Shown here one piece after another: positions 1 through 7,256 of a stretch of DNA of 13,046 bases. Source of the stretch: Paracoccaceae bacterium (GTDB taxonomy: Bacteria; Pseudomonadota; Alphaproteobacteria; Rhodobacterales; Rhodobacteraceae); the NCBI GenBank assembly GCA_012036325.1, contig JAAUPC010000059.1, positions 1-13,046 of the forward strand, read 5' to 3'. The position numbers and the translations under genes were made by a program. The notes beneath the pieces are model-generated. The model had not been told where the DNA came from. It searched no databases and saw nothing but the letters and a program-made list of their open reading frames with translations. Position 1 is the stretch's first letter, and each line of letters starts with the position of its first letter.

Positions 1-180
1 CAGACCGGCCAGGCCCAGCTCCGCGCCATGCTGAATGACGATGGTCCCGTGCCGGACACCCCTTTCGCCGGGTTCGAGGTCTTGCTCCCGGCGCGAGAGT
101 TCAAGAACCGCCACGCCTCGATCCTGCTGGCGTTGGAGGCCGTATGCGAAGCCATGGCCGCCGCCGAGGCCGCAGCCTAA
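1..180 (+). CDS. NifU-like iron-sulfur cluster assembly scaffold protein, C-terminal 59 residues (5' partial)
   Basis: Frame 1 is open from the window edge to TAA at 178-180. The residues include FAGFEVLLPAREFKNRHASI followed by an Ala-rich tail. From memory, Rhodobacteraceae Fe-S scaffold (IscU/NifU-fold) proteins end in a similar 'pxR-x-YKNRHASILLALEA' block, so I assign the gene to that family. The cysteine-bearing part that would hold the nascent cluster lies outside the window, so the catalytic residues cannot be checked. It runs convergently towards the recG-side operon, and a minus-strand terminator hairpin begins immediately after its stop codon. Family assignment rests on a short conserved tail, so it is moderate; that this is a real coding end is more certain, given intact high-GC codon use and a terminator-flanked stop. 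Confidence 0.6.
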   Translation, partial: QTGQAQLRAMLNDDGPVPDTPFAGFEVLLPAREFKNRHASILLALEAVCEAMAAAEAAA

Positions 181-210
181 AAAAAACCGCCGCGCGTCAC
201 AGGACGGCGG
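181..210 (-). terminator. Rho-independent terminator for the leftward (minus) transcript
   Basis: On the plus strand a run of A (179-186) is followed by CCGCCG (187-192), a 12-nt loop and CGGCGG (205-210). Read on the minus strand this is a GC-only stem followed by a U-run, the classical intrinsic terminator layout. It lies about 95 nt past the stop of the small peptide gene (306-428), the last minus-strand gene of the sciP-ctrA-ligA-recG series. On the plus strand the hairpin is not followed by T residues, so it would not obviously terminate the NifU-like gene. The interval 211-305 between it and the peptide gene shows nothing I can identify. Confidence 0.6.
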
Positions 211-305
211 CGGAAGTAGCGCATCTGGAATGGCAGACCGGCGGGCCATGCAGGGCATGGGGGAAGGCTGGTCACCCTTTGGGGACAGAGCGCGGGGCAG
301 AAACC

Positions 306-428
306 TTAAGCGAGGCCGGGCACAGCGAGCACAGCAAAGAGCAGGACAAAGAGCGCCAGAAGCCCAACCGTATCTTCCACCGCACCACGGGGGGTATGGG
401 TCAGAAGTGTCTTCACAGCGGCTTTCAT
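306..428 (-). CDS. Small single-pass membrane peptide, 40 aa, probably LexA/SOS-controlled
   Basis: A 40-codon frame runs from ATG (428-426) to TAA (308-306). I chose this start because AGGGAG lies 6 nt upstream; an in-frame ATG at 452-450 would add eight residues but lacks a comparable ribosome binding site. The protein has a short basic N-terminus (K2, K6, R14), then an unbroken hydrophobic stretch from about residue 20 to the C-terminus (VGLLALFVLLFAVL and on). That suggests one transmembrane helix with the N-terminus in the cytoplasm. It follows recG by 163 nt and has a perfect GAAC-N7-GAAC LexA box about 55 nt upstream of its start. I do not recognise a named family. SOS-induced small inner-membrane peptides such as Caulobacter SidA (a division inhibitor) are a functional analogy only, not demonstrated homology. 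Confidence 0.6.
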   Translation of the reverse strand: MKAAVKTLLTHTPRGAVEDTVGLLALFVLLFAVLAVPGLA

Positions 429-434
429 GGCGAT

Positions 435-440
435 CTCCCT
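435..440 (-). promoter_or_regulatory. Ribosome binding site AGGGAG of the 40-aa peptide gene
   Basis: Minus-strand AGGGAG with a 6-nt spacer to the ATG at 428-426. It decides the start in favour of this ATG over the in-frame ATG at 452-450. Confidence 0.55.
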
Positions 441-482
441 GCTTGTTGCCATATTGTTCTCATATCCCAAACGGTCTGTAAA

Positions 483-497
483 GAACTTTTTAAGAAC
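483..497 (-). promoter_or_regulatory. Alphaproteobacterial LexA (SOS) box GTTC-N7-GTTC
   Basis: The plus strand reads GAAC (483-486), seven bases, GAAC (494-497); on the minus strand this is GTTC-TTAAAAA-GTTC. The direct repeat GTTC-N7-GTTC is the established LexA operator of alphaproteobacteria including Rhodobacter and Caulobacter. A third GAAC follows at 504-507 with a 6-nt gap. The box sits between the recG stop (592) and the 40-aa peptide start (428), so the peptide is the obvious target; the NifU-like gene reads the other way and ends before it. A minus-strand GTTCTT overlapping the box and TATGAG 16 nt further could be -35/-10 elements, which would let LexA block RNA polymerase; that promoter call is weak. 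Confidence 0.6.
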
Positions 498-591
498 ATT
501 TGAGAACGAAGCAGGTTCGGGGCAGGTTGCTCCAGCAGGTAGCCTTTGCCAGCTGCGCCGATATGGCTTGGGACTGGGACCGTTGCAGCCC

Positions 592-2675
592 TTAGCCAAC
601 CCCGATCAGCCGGATCGCCCGGTCTTGATCCAAAAGCCACAGCAAGGCCCGCACGGCAAGCCCGCGCGATCCGGTCAGGCCTGGATCATCGACCAGAAGC
701 TTGCGGGCATCCGATTGCGCGACGGCCATCAGGGCAGCCTGACGCTCCATATCGGCCACGCGGAACCGGGGCAGCCCGGATTGCGCCGTGCCGATCAGAT
801 CGCCCGCGCCACGCATCGCCAGGTCTTCCTCGGCGATGCGAAAGCCGTCCTCGGTGTCGCGGATCGTGGTCAACCGGCGCGACCCGGTCTCGTTCAGGGG
901 TGCCTGATAGAGCATCAGACAGGTCGAGGCTGCGTCACCCCGTCCGACGCGACCGCGCAGCTGGTGCAGTTGCGCAAGGCCGAAGGTTTCGGCCCGTTCA
1001 ATCACCATGATCGTGGCATTGGGTACGTTCACCCCGACTTCGATTACGGTGGTTGCGACCAGAACCGACGTCTCGCCTGAGACAAAACGCGCCATTGCCG
1101 CGTCCTTGTCCGCGGGGGGCATCTGGCCGTGGACGAGACCGACACGGTCGCCCAGAGCCGCGCGCAGATGCTGGAACCGCTGTTCGGCGCTGGCATAGTC
1201 CACCACTTCGGATTCCTCGACGAGGGGGCAGACCCAGTAGGCCTGCCGCCCTTCAACCACGGCCTTTCGCAGATGATCTACCACCTCATCCAGCCGTTCG
1301 TCCGACACCATGGCAGTGCGGATCGGTTTGCGGCCTGCCGGCTTTTCATCCAGCACCGACACATCCATGTCGCCATGCGTGGCCAGCGCCAGACTGCGCG
1401 GAATTGGCGTGGCCGTCATCACCAGTACATCCACCGCCTCGCCCTTGGCGCCAAGCTCCATCCTTTGGGCCACGCCAAAGCGGTGCTGTTCGTCGACCAC
1501 GGCAAGGCGAAGGTCCTGAAACGCAACATCTTTCTGAAAGACCGCGTGCGTGCCGACCAGGATCGGGATCCGCCCCACTGCCAGATCTTCCAGCTTCATG
1601 GCCCGGTCAGTACCACGGTCACGCCCCGTAAGCAGTTCCAGCCGCACCCCCGCCGCCCGGGCCAGTGGGGCGAGCCCCTCAAAATGCTGGCGGGCCAGGA
1701 TTTCGGTCGGGGCCATCATCACGCCCTGCCCGCCCGCCTCAACCGCGATCAGCAGCGCCTGAAACGCCACCAGCGTCTTGCCGGACCCGACATCGCCCTG
1801 CAAAAGCCGGTTCATCCGCAACGGCTGCGCCATATCGGCGGCAATCTCGGCGACCGCCCGCGTTTGGGCACTGGTCGGGGAATAGGGCAGGCTTTCCAGC
1901 ACCTTGGTGCGCAAGGTGCCATCGCCGGTCGTCACCACGCCCTTGCCCTTGCGGATCTGCGCGCGGGCCAAAGCGAGGGTGACCTGATGGGCAAAAAGCT
2001 CATCATAGGCCAGGCGAACGCGCGTGGGATAGGTGAAGGCCAGCGCTGCTGACGCATCTGGCGCATGAGCCATGGTCAGCGCGGTCGCCAATCTGGCCAA
2101 CCTTCGCGCGCTTTCAGATTGGGGTCGATCCATTCGGCAAGGGGCGGCACCCGGGCCAACGCGCCTGCGACGGCCTTGGCCACCACCCGCTGCGTCAGGC
2201 CCGCGGTGAGGGGGTAGACGGGCTCAAAACTCGGCAGGTCGGACGCCTCTTCCGGGCGCAAGACATGATCAGGGTGGACCATCTGGGCGATGCCGTCAAA
2301 AAGTTCCACCTTGCCGGAGATCAGGCGGCGCTGGCCCGTGGGCAGCAGCTTTTGCAGGAAATCGGCGCGGGCGTGGAAGAAGACCAGCATGAACTCCAGC
2401 CGCGCATCGCGCACCATGACCCGGTAGGGCTTGCCCTTCACCCGGGGCGGCATATGCGCGCCGACCTCAACCTCAACCGTCAGGGTCGTAGGCGGCACCA
2501 CATCCCTGACCGAGGCGCGGCGGGTGCGGTCGATGCCAGAGTGGGGCAATAGATACAAAAGATCCTTTGGGCGAGCTACCCCCATGGTTTCAAAGGCTTG
2601 CGCAGCCTTGGGGCCAACACCCGGCAAAGTTTCCAGTTCCGCGAACAGCGGGAAAAGGGCTTCGGGCCGGGTCAT
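592..2675 (-). CDS. recG: ATP-dependent DNA helicase RecG, interrupted by one apparent single-base deletion
   Basis: RecG remodels stalled replication forks and branch-migrates recombination intermediates. The N-terminal part (2675 down to a TGA at 2078-2076, 199 aa) carries the wedge/OB region. The rest continues in another frame to TAA at 594-592 with helicase motifs: GDVGSGKT (Walker A), VVDEQHRFG, MTATPIPRS, LRGRVGRGD, and the C-terminal segment GDLIGTAQSGLPRFRVADM. The frames switch at about 2084-2091, where WPDWR should continue into ALTMAHAP. Inserting one base there (for example CGG ACC for CGACC) restores a 694-aa protein, the usual family length. The ATG overlaps the ligA stop by 4 nt (ATGA), implying translational coupling. 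All helicase motifs are intact on both sides of the break, so a sequencing error is more likely than a decayed gene. Confidence 0.93.
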
Positions 2676-4837
2676 TCTCCGATCAGCCGCAGCCAGGCGT
2701 CTTCGTCGATCAGCGCCACACCCAATCGTTCGGCATCCTTGGCCTTCGACCCCGCCCCCGGACCGGCGATCACAAGATCCGTCTTGGCGCTGACGCTGCC
2801 GGCCACCTTGGCCCCCAATGCCTCGGCCCGGGCCTTGGCTTCGGCGCGGGTCATCTTTTCCAAGGTGCCGGTGAAGACCACGGTCTTGCCGGCGACCGGG
2901 CTGTCAACCGCCCCCCGTGCCACCACCGGTTGGACCTGAAGCTGCGCCACCAGCGCGTCAATCGCAGCCCGTTCCGCCGGGTTCTGAAACGCCTCGACCA
3001 GGCTTTGCGCCATCACTGTGCCGACCCCGTCAATCGCCGTCAGGTCTGCCCATTCCGGGGTGCCGGGCGTGGCATGGGTGATACTCGCCTCAAACACGGG
3101 CCAGTTGGAGTAATGCCGGGCAAGGAGCCCCGCCGCCACCTCACCCACATGCCGAATACCAAGCGAAAAGAGCAGCCGGTCCAGAGGAATGGTGCGCTTC
3201 GCTTCGATCGCGGCGAAGAGTTTGGTGGTGGACACATCGCCAAAACCATCGCGATTCTTCAGCTTTTGCAAGGGGTTGGCGGCGTCTCTTTCAGCAAGGG
3301 TAAAGATGTCGGCAGGGGTTTTCACCGGCAGACGCGTATCTTTGAAGAACATCTCAACCTGTTTGGCCCCAAGGCCTTCAATGTCAAAGGCGTTCCGGCT
3401 GACAAAATGCTTCAACCGCTCCACCGCTTGGGCGGGGCAGATCAAGCCGCCGGTGCAGCGGCGGACGGAATCGCCAGGTTCACGATGCGCGGAGCTACCG
3501 CATTCAGGGCAAACCTGTGGAAAAACATAAGGTTCCACACCGATCTTGCGGCGATCAAGGTCAACATCGGCCACTTTCGGAATAACATCCCCGGCGCGGT
3601 AGACCTGCACCCAGTCCCCCACGCAAATGTCCTTGCCGACCCCGTTCTCGTCTGGGCGGATCGGGTTGCCCTTGCTATCCCGCCCGGCGATGTAATCTTC
3701 GTTGTGCAGCGTGGCATTGCTGACCACGACGCCGCCCACGGTCACCGGCTGCAACCGGGCAACGGGGGAAAGCGCGCCCGTGCGACCAACTTGAATGTCG
3801 ATGCCCAAAAGCTCGGTCCAGGCGAGTTCCGCTGGGAACTTGTGCGCAATCGCCCAGCGGGGCGTGGTGGACCGAAAGCCAAGCCGCGCCTGGAGGGCAA
3901 GGTCGTTCACCTTGTAGACCACGCCATCGATATCATAACCCAGGGTCGCGCGCTGGCTTTCGATCTCGCGGTAATGCGCCAACATCTCCTCAGGCCCGGC
4001 ACAAAGCATGGTCAGCGGATTTGTCTGAAACCCCAACGCCTTGAGGCGCGCAATTGCGGCGGCTTGCGTCGTGGCCAAGGGATCAGACACCTCCCCCCAG
4101 GCATAGGCAAAGAACCGGAGCGGGCGGTTGGCGGTGATGCCGGCATCAAGCTGGCGCAATGACCCGGCCGCGGCATTGCGCGGGTTGGCGAAGGTCTTTT
4201 CCCCGGCAGCCACTTGCCGCTGATTGAGCGCGGCAAAATCGGCATGCGACATGTAGACCTCACCCCGCACTTCCAGAACCGCGGGCGCGCTGGTCAGGCT
4301 TTGCGGAATGTCGTGGATGGTGCGGGCGTTTTCGGTAACATTTTCCCCAATCTCGCCATCGCCCCGGGTCGCCGCCTGCACCAGCCTGCCCGCCTCATAG
4401 CGCAGCGAGAGCGACAGGCCATCAATCTTCGGCTCTGCCGTGTAGGCCACAGCGTCATGCAGCCCAAGGAAGCGGCGCACCCTTTCGTCGAACTCGGTCA
4501 CCTCTTCGTCGGAAAAGGCATTCTCTAGGCTCAGCATGCGAAGCCGGTGCGCCACCTTGCCAAAGCCCTCTGCCGGGGCGGCCCCCACCATGGAGGTGGG
4601 GCTTTGCTGGTTCATCGCGGCTTCTATATCGGGAAAGGCAGCCTCAAGCGCGGCCAGCCTGCGCTTCATCCGGTCATAGTCGGCGTCCGAGATCATCGGC
4701 GCATCGTCCCGGTGGTAGGCCTGGTTCGCCGCCAGAACGGCTTGCACCAGATCTGCCCATTCGGCGACCGCTTCGGTCCTAGAAAGTTCCGTGACCGGAC
4801 GCATGCCTTCCTCGCTCATCCCCACCCCCATCGCCAT
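2672..4837 (-). CDS. ligA: NAD+-dependent DNA ligase LigA
   Basis: LigA seals nicks in replication and repair using NAD+. The 721-aa frame is complete. The adenylation domain carries the active-site lysine in AEPKIDG (K137), preceded by the conserved SLENAF; TRGDGEIGENVTEN and DIDGVVYK follow. After the OB fold there is a four-cysteine zinc finger (C443, C446, C461, C467), then helix-hairpin-helix segments (about 470-620) and a C-terminal BRCT domain (about 645-721). It is slightly longer than the 671-aa E. coli enzyme, as is common in alphaproteobacteria. The ATG at 4837 has AAGGA 5 nt upstream; in-frame ATGs at residues 7 and 12 are alternatives. The gene starts 35 nt after ctrA with no visible terminator between, so read-through from ctrA is plausible, and its stop overlaps the recG start. 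Confidence 0.97.
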   Translation of the reverse strand: MAMGVGMSEEGMRPVTELSRTEAVAEWADLVQAVLAANQAYHRDDAPMISDADYDRMKRRLAALEAAFPDIEAAMNQQSPTSMVGAAPAEGFGKVAHRLRMLSLENAFSDEEVTEFDERVRRFLGLHDAVAYTAEPKIDGLSLSLRYEAGRLVQAATRGDGEIGENVTENARTIHDIPQSLTSAPAVLEVRGEVYMSHADFAALNQRQVAAGEKTFANPRNAAAGSLRQLDAGITANRPLRFFAYAWGEVSDPLATTQAAAIARLKALGFQTNPLTMLCAGPEEMLAHYREIESQRATLGYDIDGVVYKVNDLALQARLGFRSTTPRWAIAHKFPAELAWTELLGIDIQVGRTGALSPVARLQPVTVGGVVVSNATLHNEDYIAGRDSKGNPIRPDENGVGKDICVGDWVQVYRAGDVIPKVADVDLDRRKIGVEPYVFPQVCPECGSSAHREPGDSVRRCTGGLICPAQAVERLKHFVSRNAFDIEGLGAKQVEMFFKDTRLPVKTPADIFTLAERDAANPLQKLKNRDGFGDVSTTKLFAAIEAKRTIPLDRLLFSLGIRHVGEVAAGLLARHYSNWPVFEASITHATPGTPEWADLTAIDGVGTVMAQSLVEAFQNPAERAAIDALVAQLQVQPVVARGAVDSPVAGKTVVFTGTLEKMTRAEAKARAEALGAKVAGSVSAKTDLVIAGPGAGSKAKDAERLGVALIDEDAWLRLIGE

Positions 4838-4872
4838 GTATATCCTTAGGCGGGCGATGGGGTCAGGACAAG

Positions 4873-5583
4873 TCAGGCGCTGGCGGCGAGCTTGGGAACG
4901 ACTGCCCCCACCGGATCGCGCAGCACATAGCCACGGCCCCAGACGGTTTCGATGTAATTCGCCCCGCCCGTCGCTTCGGCCAACTTCTTGCGCAGTTTGC
5001 AGATGAAGACGTCGATGATCTTCAGCTCCGGCTCGTCCATCCCGCCATAGAGATGGTTCAGGAACATCTCTTTGGTCAGGGTCGTGCCCTTGCGCAGGGA
5101 CAAAAGCTCCAGCATCTGGTATTCCTTGCCGGTCAGGTGGACGGTCTTGCCCTCAACCTCAACCGTCTTGGCGTCAAGGTTGACCGCAACCCGCCCCGTC
5201 TTGATGACCGACTGGCTGTGCCCCTTCGAGCGCCGGATGATTGCGTGGATGCGCGCCACCAACTCCTCACGGTGAAAGGGCTTGGTCAGATAGTCATCCG
5301 CGCCGAAGCCGAACCCCTTGAGCTTGTTTTCGGTGTCATCCGAGCCAGAGAGAATCAGGATTGGCGTTTCCACCCGCGCCTGGCGGATCTGACGAAGGAC
5401 GTCATGCCCGCTCATGTCCGGAAGGTTGAGGTCCAGAAGGATCAGGTCGTAGTCATAAAGTTTTGCAAGATCGACGCCATCTTCACCCATATCGGTGCAG
5501 TAAACGTTAAGATTTGCGTGCGTCAGCATCAGTTCGATGCTGCGCGAGGTCGTCGGGTCGTCTTCCACAAGCAGGATGCGCAT
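4873..5583 (-). CDS. ctrA: Cell-cycle master response regulator CtrA
   Basis: CtrA is an OmpR-type response regulator that in Caulobacter controls replication, division and flagellar genes, and in Rhodobacter controls motility and gene-transfer-agent expression. This 236-aa protein opens with MRILLVEDDPTTS (acidic pocket), has the phosphoacceptor aspartate in LLDLNLPDMSG (D51) and the conserved lysine in LTKPF (K101). Its winged-helix domain includes the near-invariant GKEYQMLELLSLRKGTTLTK, MDEPELKIIDVFICKLRKKL and ETVWGRGYVLRDP. I start it at the ATG at 5583-5581, because the family begins there; the frame could be extended 14 residues upstream but those are atypical. The C-terminus ends Leu-Ala-Ala-Ser-Ala, reminiscent of the Ala-rich ClpXP degron of Caulobacter CtrA. 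The upstream gene is sciP, whose product inhibits CtrA in Caulobacter. Confidence 0.97.
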   Translation of the reverse strand: MRILLVEDDPTTSRSIELMLTHANLNVYCTDMGEDGVDLAKLYDYDLILLDLNLPDMSGHDVLRQIRQARVETPILILSGSDDTENKLKGFGFGADDYLTKPFHREELVARIHAIIRRSKGHSQSVIKTGRVAVNLDAKTVEVEGKTVHLTGKEYQMLELLSLRKGTTLTKEMFLNHLYGGMDEPELKIIDVFICKLRKKLAEATGGANYIETVWGRGYVLRDPVGAVVPKLAASA

Positions 5584-5589
5584 TCTTCG

Positions 5590-5594
5590 GATTC
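5590..5594. promoter_or_regulatory. GANTC (CcrM-type methylation) site just upstream of ctrA
   Basis: GATTC on the plus strand, 7 nt upstream of the ctrA start codon. GANTC is the CcrM methylation site of alphaproteobacteria, and a GANTC in the ctrA promoter P1 of Caulobacter makes transcription depend on replication-fork passage. A single 5-bp match near a start codon can occur by chance, so a role here is only a possibility. Confidence 0.3.
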
Positions 5595-5611
5595 TCCGCT
5601 CCATTACCCAC

Positions 5612-5642
5612 ATCGTTAACGACATTGGGTGGCAATGGTTAA
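5612..5642 (-). promoter_or_regulatory. Two CtrA-like half-sites in the sciP-ctrA intergenic region
   Basis: The minus strand reads TTAACCAT (5642-5635) and then TTAACGAT (5619-5612), separated by 15 nt, 30-60 nt upstream of the ctrA start. TTAACCAT is a reported CtrA-associated 8-mer and TTAA is the CtrA half-site; the two copies do not have the N7 spacing of a full TTAA-N7-TTAA site. They would fit autoregulation of ctrA, an inference from position and motif. Confidence 0.45.
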
Positions 5643-5680
5643 CCGACAGTTACTTTGCCAGAGCGGGAGCGCGAAACAAT

Positions 5681-5959
5681 TTAAAGTTGTCTCAATTTCT
5701 GAATGGCTGTGACTTTCAGGCCCTGATCGCCATGCCGTTCGACGGCAGAGCGCCACAAGGCAAACTCTTCCTCCGACAAAGCATAGCGCTCCAGCGCTTC
5801 GGCCTGCGGGATCAGGCCATAGACCACTGCCCGCACCACAATTGCCTTGCGGCTGGCCACCCAACGCCGGGTATCCGGCGCGGGCAGGTCAGCACGAGAC
5901 AGAATGCTGCCGTCAGGCAGGGTAATCTGCCTTGGACCGTCGACACGTTTCAGGAACAT
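5681..5959 (-). CDS. sciP: SciP, small CtrA inhibitory protein (DUF1153)
   Basis: A 92-aa protein containing LPDGSILSRADLPAPDTRRW, then WVASRKAIVVRAVVYGL, a helix-turn-helix-like IPQAEALERYALSEEEFALW and RHGDQGLKVTAIQKLRQ. This is the DUF1153 signature. In Caulobacter the family member SciP binds CtrA at its promoters and stops it recruiting RNA polymerase. The length matches the family (about 90 aa). The start ATG (5959-5957) is preceded by AGGGAAGG a few bases upstream. It lies 97 nt upstream of ctrA on the same strand and is divergent from mnmA. Adjacency of sciP and ctrA is, to my knowledge, usual in Rhodobacterales, unlike Caulobacter. Family assignment is firm; CtrA inhibition in this organism is inferred. 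Confidence 0.9.
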   Translation of the reverse strand: MFLKRVDGPRQITLPDGSILSRADLPAPDTRRWVASRKAIVVRAVVYGLIPQAEALERYALSEEEFALWRSAVERHGDQGLKVTAIQKLRQL

Positions 5960-5977
5960 CGGCCTTCCCTCTTAGAT

Positions 5978-6007
5978 TTGGCATCAATCTGCCGTATCAG
6001 GCTTAAT
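5978..6007 (+). promoter_or_regulatory. Candidate sigma-70-type promoter for mnmA
   Basis: TTGGCA (5978-5983) and CTTAAT (6002-6007) are separated by 18 nt in the 123-nt gap between sciP and mnmA, and point at mnmA. This is a weak consensus match supported mainly by its position in a divergent intergenic region. Confidence 0.25.
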
Positions 6008-6082
6008 CAATGCTGAAACTGGGGATTGAGAGTGCACAGCATTTTCATATATTCCCTTGCATTCCCGAACTGGACGAGACCT

Positions 6083-7234
6083 ATGCCGCGCGACCTGCCG
6101 CTGAACTCATCTGGCCTGAACTCACTTGGCCTGCCGAAACCCCCGTCTGAGACACGGGTAGTTGTTGCCATGTCGGGCGGCGTCGATAGTAGCGTGGTGG
6201 CGGCGCAGCTGGCCGAGGAAGGCTATGATGTCGTGGGGGTGACCCTGCAGCTTTATGACCACGGGGCGGCGCTGGCGAAGAAGGGGGCCTGCTGTGCGGG
6301 GCGTGATATCCATGACGCGCGGCGGGTGGCTGAGACGATGGGGTTTCCGCATTACGTCCTCGACTATGAGAACACCTTCCGGGAAGCCGTGATCGAGGAA
6401 TTCGCCGATGCCTACCTGGCGGGTGCGACGCCGGTGCCGTGTATCCGCTGCAATGAGCGGGTGAAGTTCAAGGACCTGTTGGCCACCGCGAAGGACCTTG
6501 AGGCCGACTGCATGGCCACGGGGCATTATATCCAGCGGAAGCTGGGGACGCTCGGGCCGGAGTTGCATCAGGCGGCGGACCCGGCGCGGGATCAGTCGTA
6601 TTTCCTGTTCTCGACCACCGCCGAGCAGCTGGACTACTTGCGCTTTCCACTCGGGCACCTTGCCTCAAAAGCCGAGACGCGGGCGTTGGCGGTGAAGTAT
6701 GGGTTGCCAGTGGCTGACAAGCCGGACAGCCAGGACATCTGCTTTGTTCCGAACGGCGACTATGCTGCGGTGATTGAAAAGCTGCGCCCCGGTGCGGCGG
6801 ATCCGGGGGAGATTGTCGATCTTTCCGGCCGGGTGCTGGGCCAGCACCGGGGGGTGATCCACTATACGGTGGGGCAGCGGAAGGGGCTGGGGATCGGGGG
6901 GCTGGAAGAGCCGCTTTATGTCCTGCAGCTGGACCCTGCGACGCGGCAAGTGATCGTCGGGCCGAAGGAGGCGCTGTCGACGCGGATCGTCCCGATCCGG
7001 GAGATCAACTGGCTGGGGGATGCGCCGTTCGACAGCCAGGGGGAGTGGCATCTGGATGTGAAAGTCCGCTCGACCCGGCCACCGCGGGGGGCGATCATCC
7101 GGCCGACGGGGCGGACCACAGCCGAGGTTGAACTGATCGCGCCCGAGGATGGGGTCAGCGCAGGGCAGGCCTGCGTCTTCTATGCGCCCGAGGGGGGGCG
7201 GGTCTTTGGCGGGGGGTGGATCTGGAAAGGTTGA
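6083..7234 (+). CDS. mnmA: tRNA-specific 2-thiouridylase MnmA
   Basis: MnmA uses ATP and sulfur relayed by the Tus system to make 2-thiouridine at the wobble position of Lys, Glu and Gln tRNAs. The 383-aa protein has the PP-loop AMSGGVDSSVVA (residues 31-37 for SGGVDSS), the nucleophilic cysteine in PVPCIRCNERVKF (C120) and its partner in DSQDICFVPNGDY (C220), matching the C102/C199 pair of E. coli. The tRNA-binding middle includes HYTVGQRKGLGIGG, and the C-terminal beta-barrel ends GRVFGGGWI. I place the start at ATG 6083; the frame can be extended to a TTG at 6026, but those residues are not family-like, while LNSLGLPKPPSETRVVVAMS is. The gene diverges from sciP. Codon choice is unusually rich in GGG, seen in runs of G throughout. 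Confidence 0.95.
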   Translation: MPRDLPLNSSGLNSLGLPKPPSETRVVVAMSGGVDSSVVAAQLAEEGYDVVGVTLQLYDHGAALAKKGACCAGRDIHDARRVAETMGFPHYVLDYENTFREAVIEEFADAYLAGATPVPCIRCNERVKFKDLLATAKDLEADCMATGHYIQRKLGTLGPELHQAADPARDQSYFLFSTTAEQLDYLRFPLGHLASKAETRALAVKYGLPVADKPDSQDICFVPNGDYAAVIEKLRPGAADPGEIVDLSGRVLGQHRGVIHYTVGQRKGLGIGGLEEPLYVLQLDPATRQVIVGPKEALSTRIVPIREINWLGDAPFDSQGEWHLDVKVRSTRPPRGAIIRPTGRTTAEVELIAPEDGVSAGQACVFYAPEGGRVFGGGWIWKG

Positions 7235-7241
7235 TCGGATC

Positions 7242-7256
7242 TGTCCACCGTGGACA
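7242..7256. repeat. Perfect 15-bp palindrome TGTCCAC-C-GTGGACA after mnmA
   Basis: Two 7-bp arms (7242-7248 and 7250-7256) around one central base, 8 nt past the mnmA stop. It is too tight to form a normal hairpin loop and has no T-run, so a dimeric-regulator operator is at least as plausible as a terminator. It lies about 155 nt upstream of the DUF2059 start. The remaining spacer (7257-7384) is relatively AT-rich around 7262-7318; TTACCG and CTTAAT 17 nt apart there could be a promoter, but the match is weak. Confidence 0.35.

Noticed and set aside
214..305. Possible small gene or RNA between the terminator and the 40-aa peptide
   Set aside because: I found no ribosome-binding-site-supported frame, hairpin or repeat that stands out; it is probably the 3' untranslated stretch of the leftward transcript.
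427..1080. Plus-strand open frame of 217 codons starting at the peptide gene
   Set aside because: It crosses the LexA box and the recG 3' end antisense, with low-complexity translation. The minus-strand peptide has a ribosome binding site and TM pattern that fit better.
2567..4162. Plus-strand open frame of 531 codons
   Set aside because: It is antisense to ligA, whose motifs are complete, and its translation is Gly/Pro/Arg/His-rich with no domain; a GC-rich shadow frame.
6026..6082. Upstream TTG start for mnmA adding 19 residues
   Set aside because: The added residues are not family-like and have no good ribosome binding site; ATG 6083 gives the expected N-terminus.
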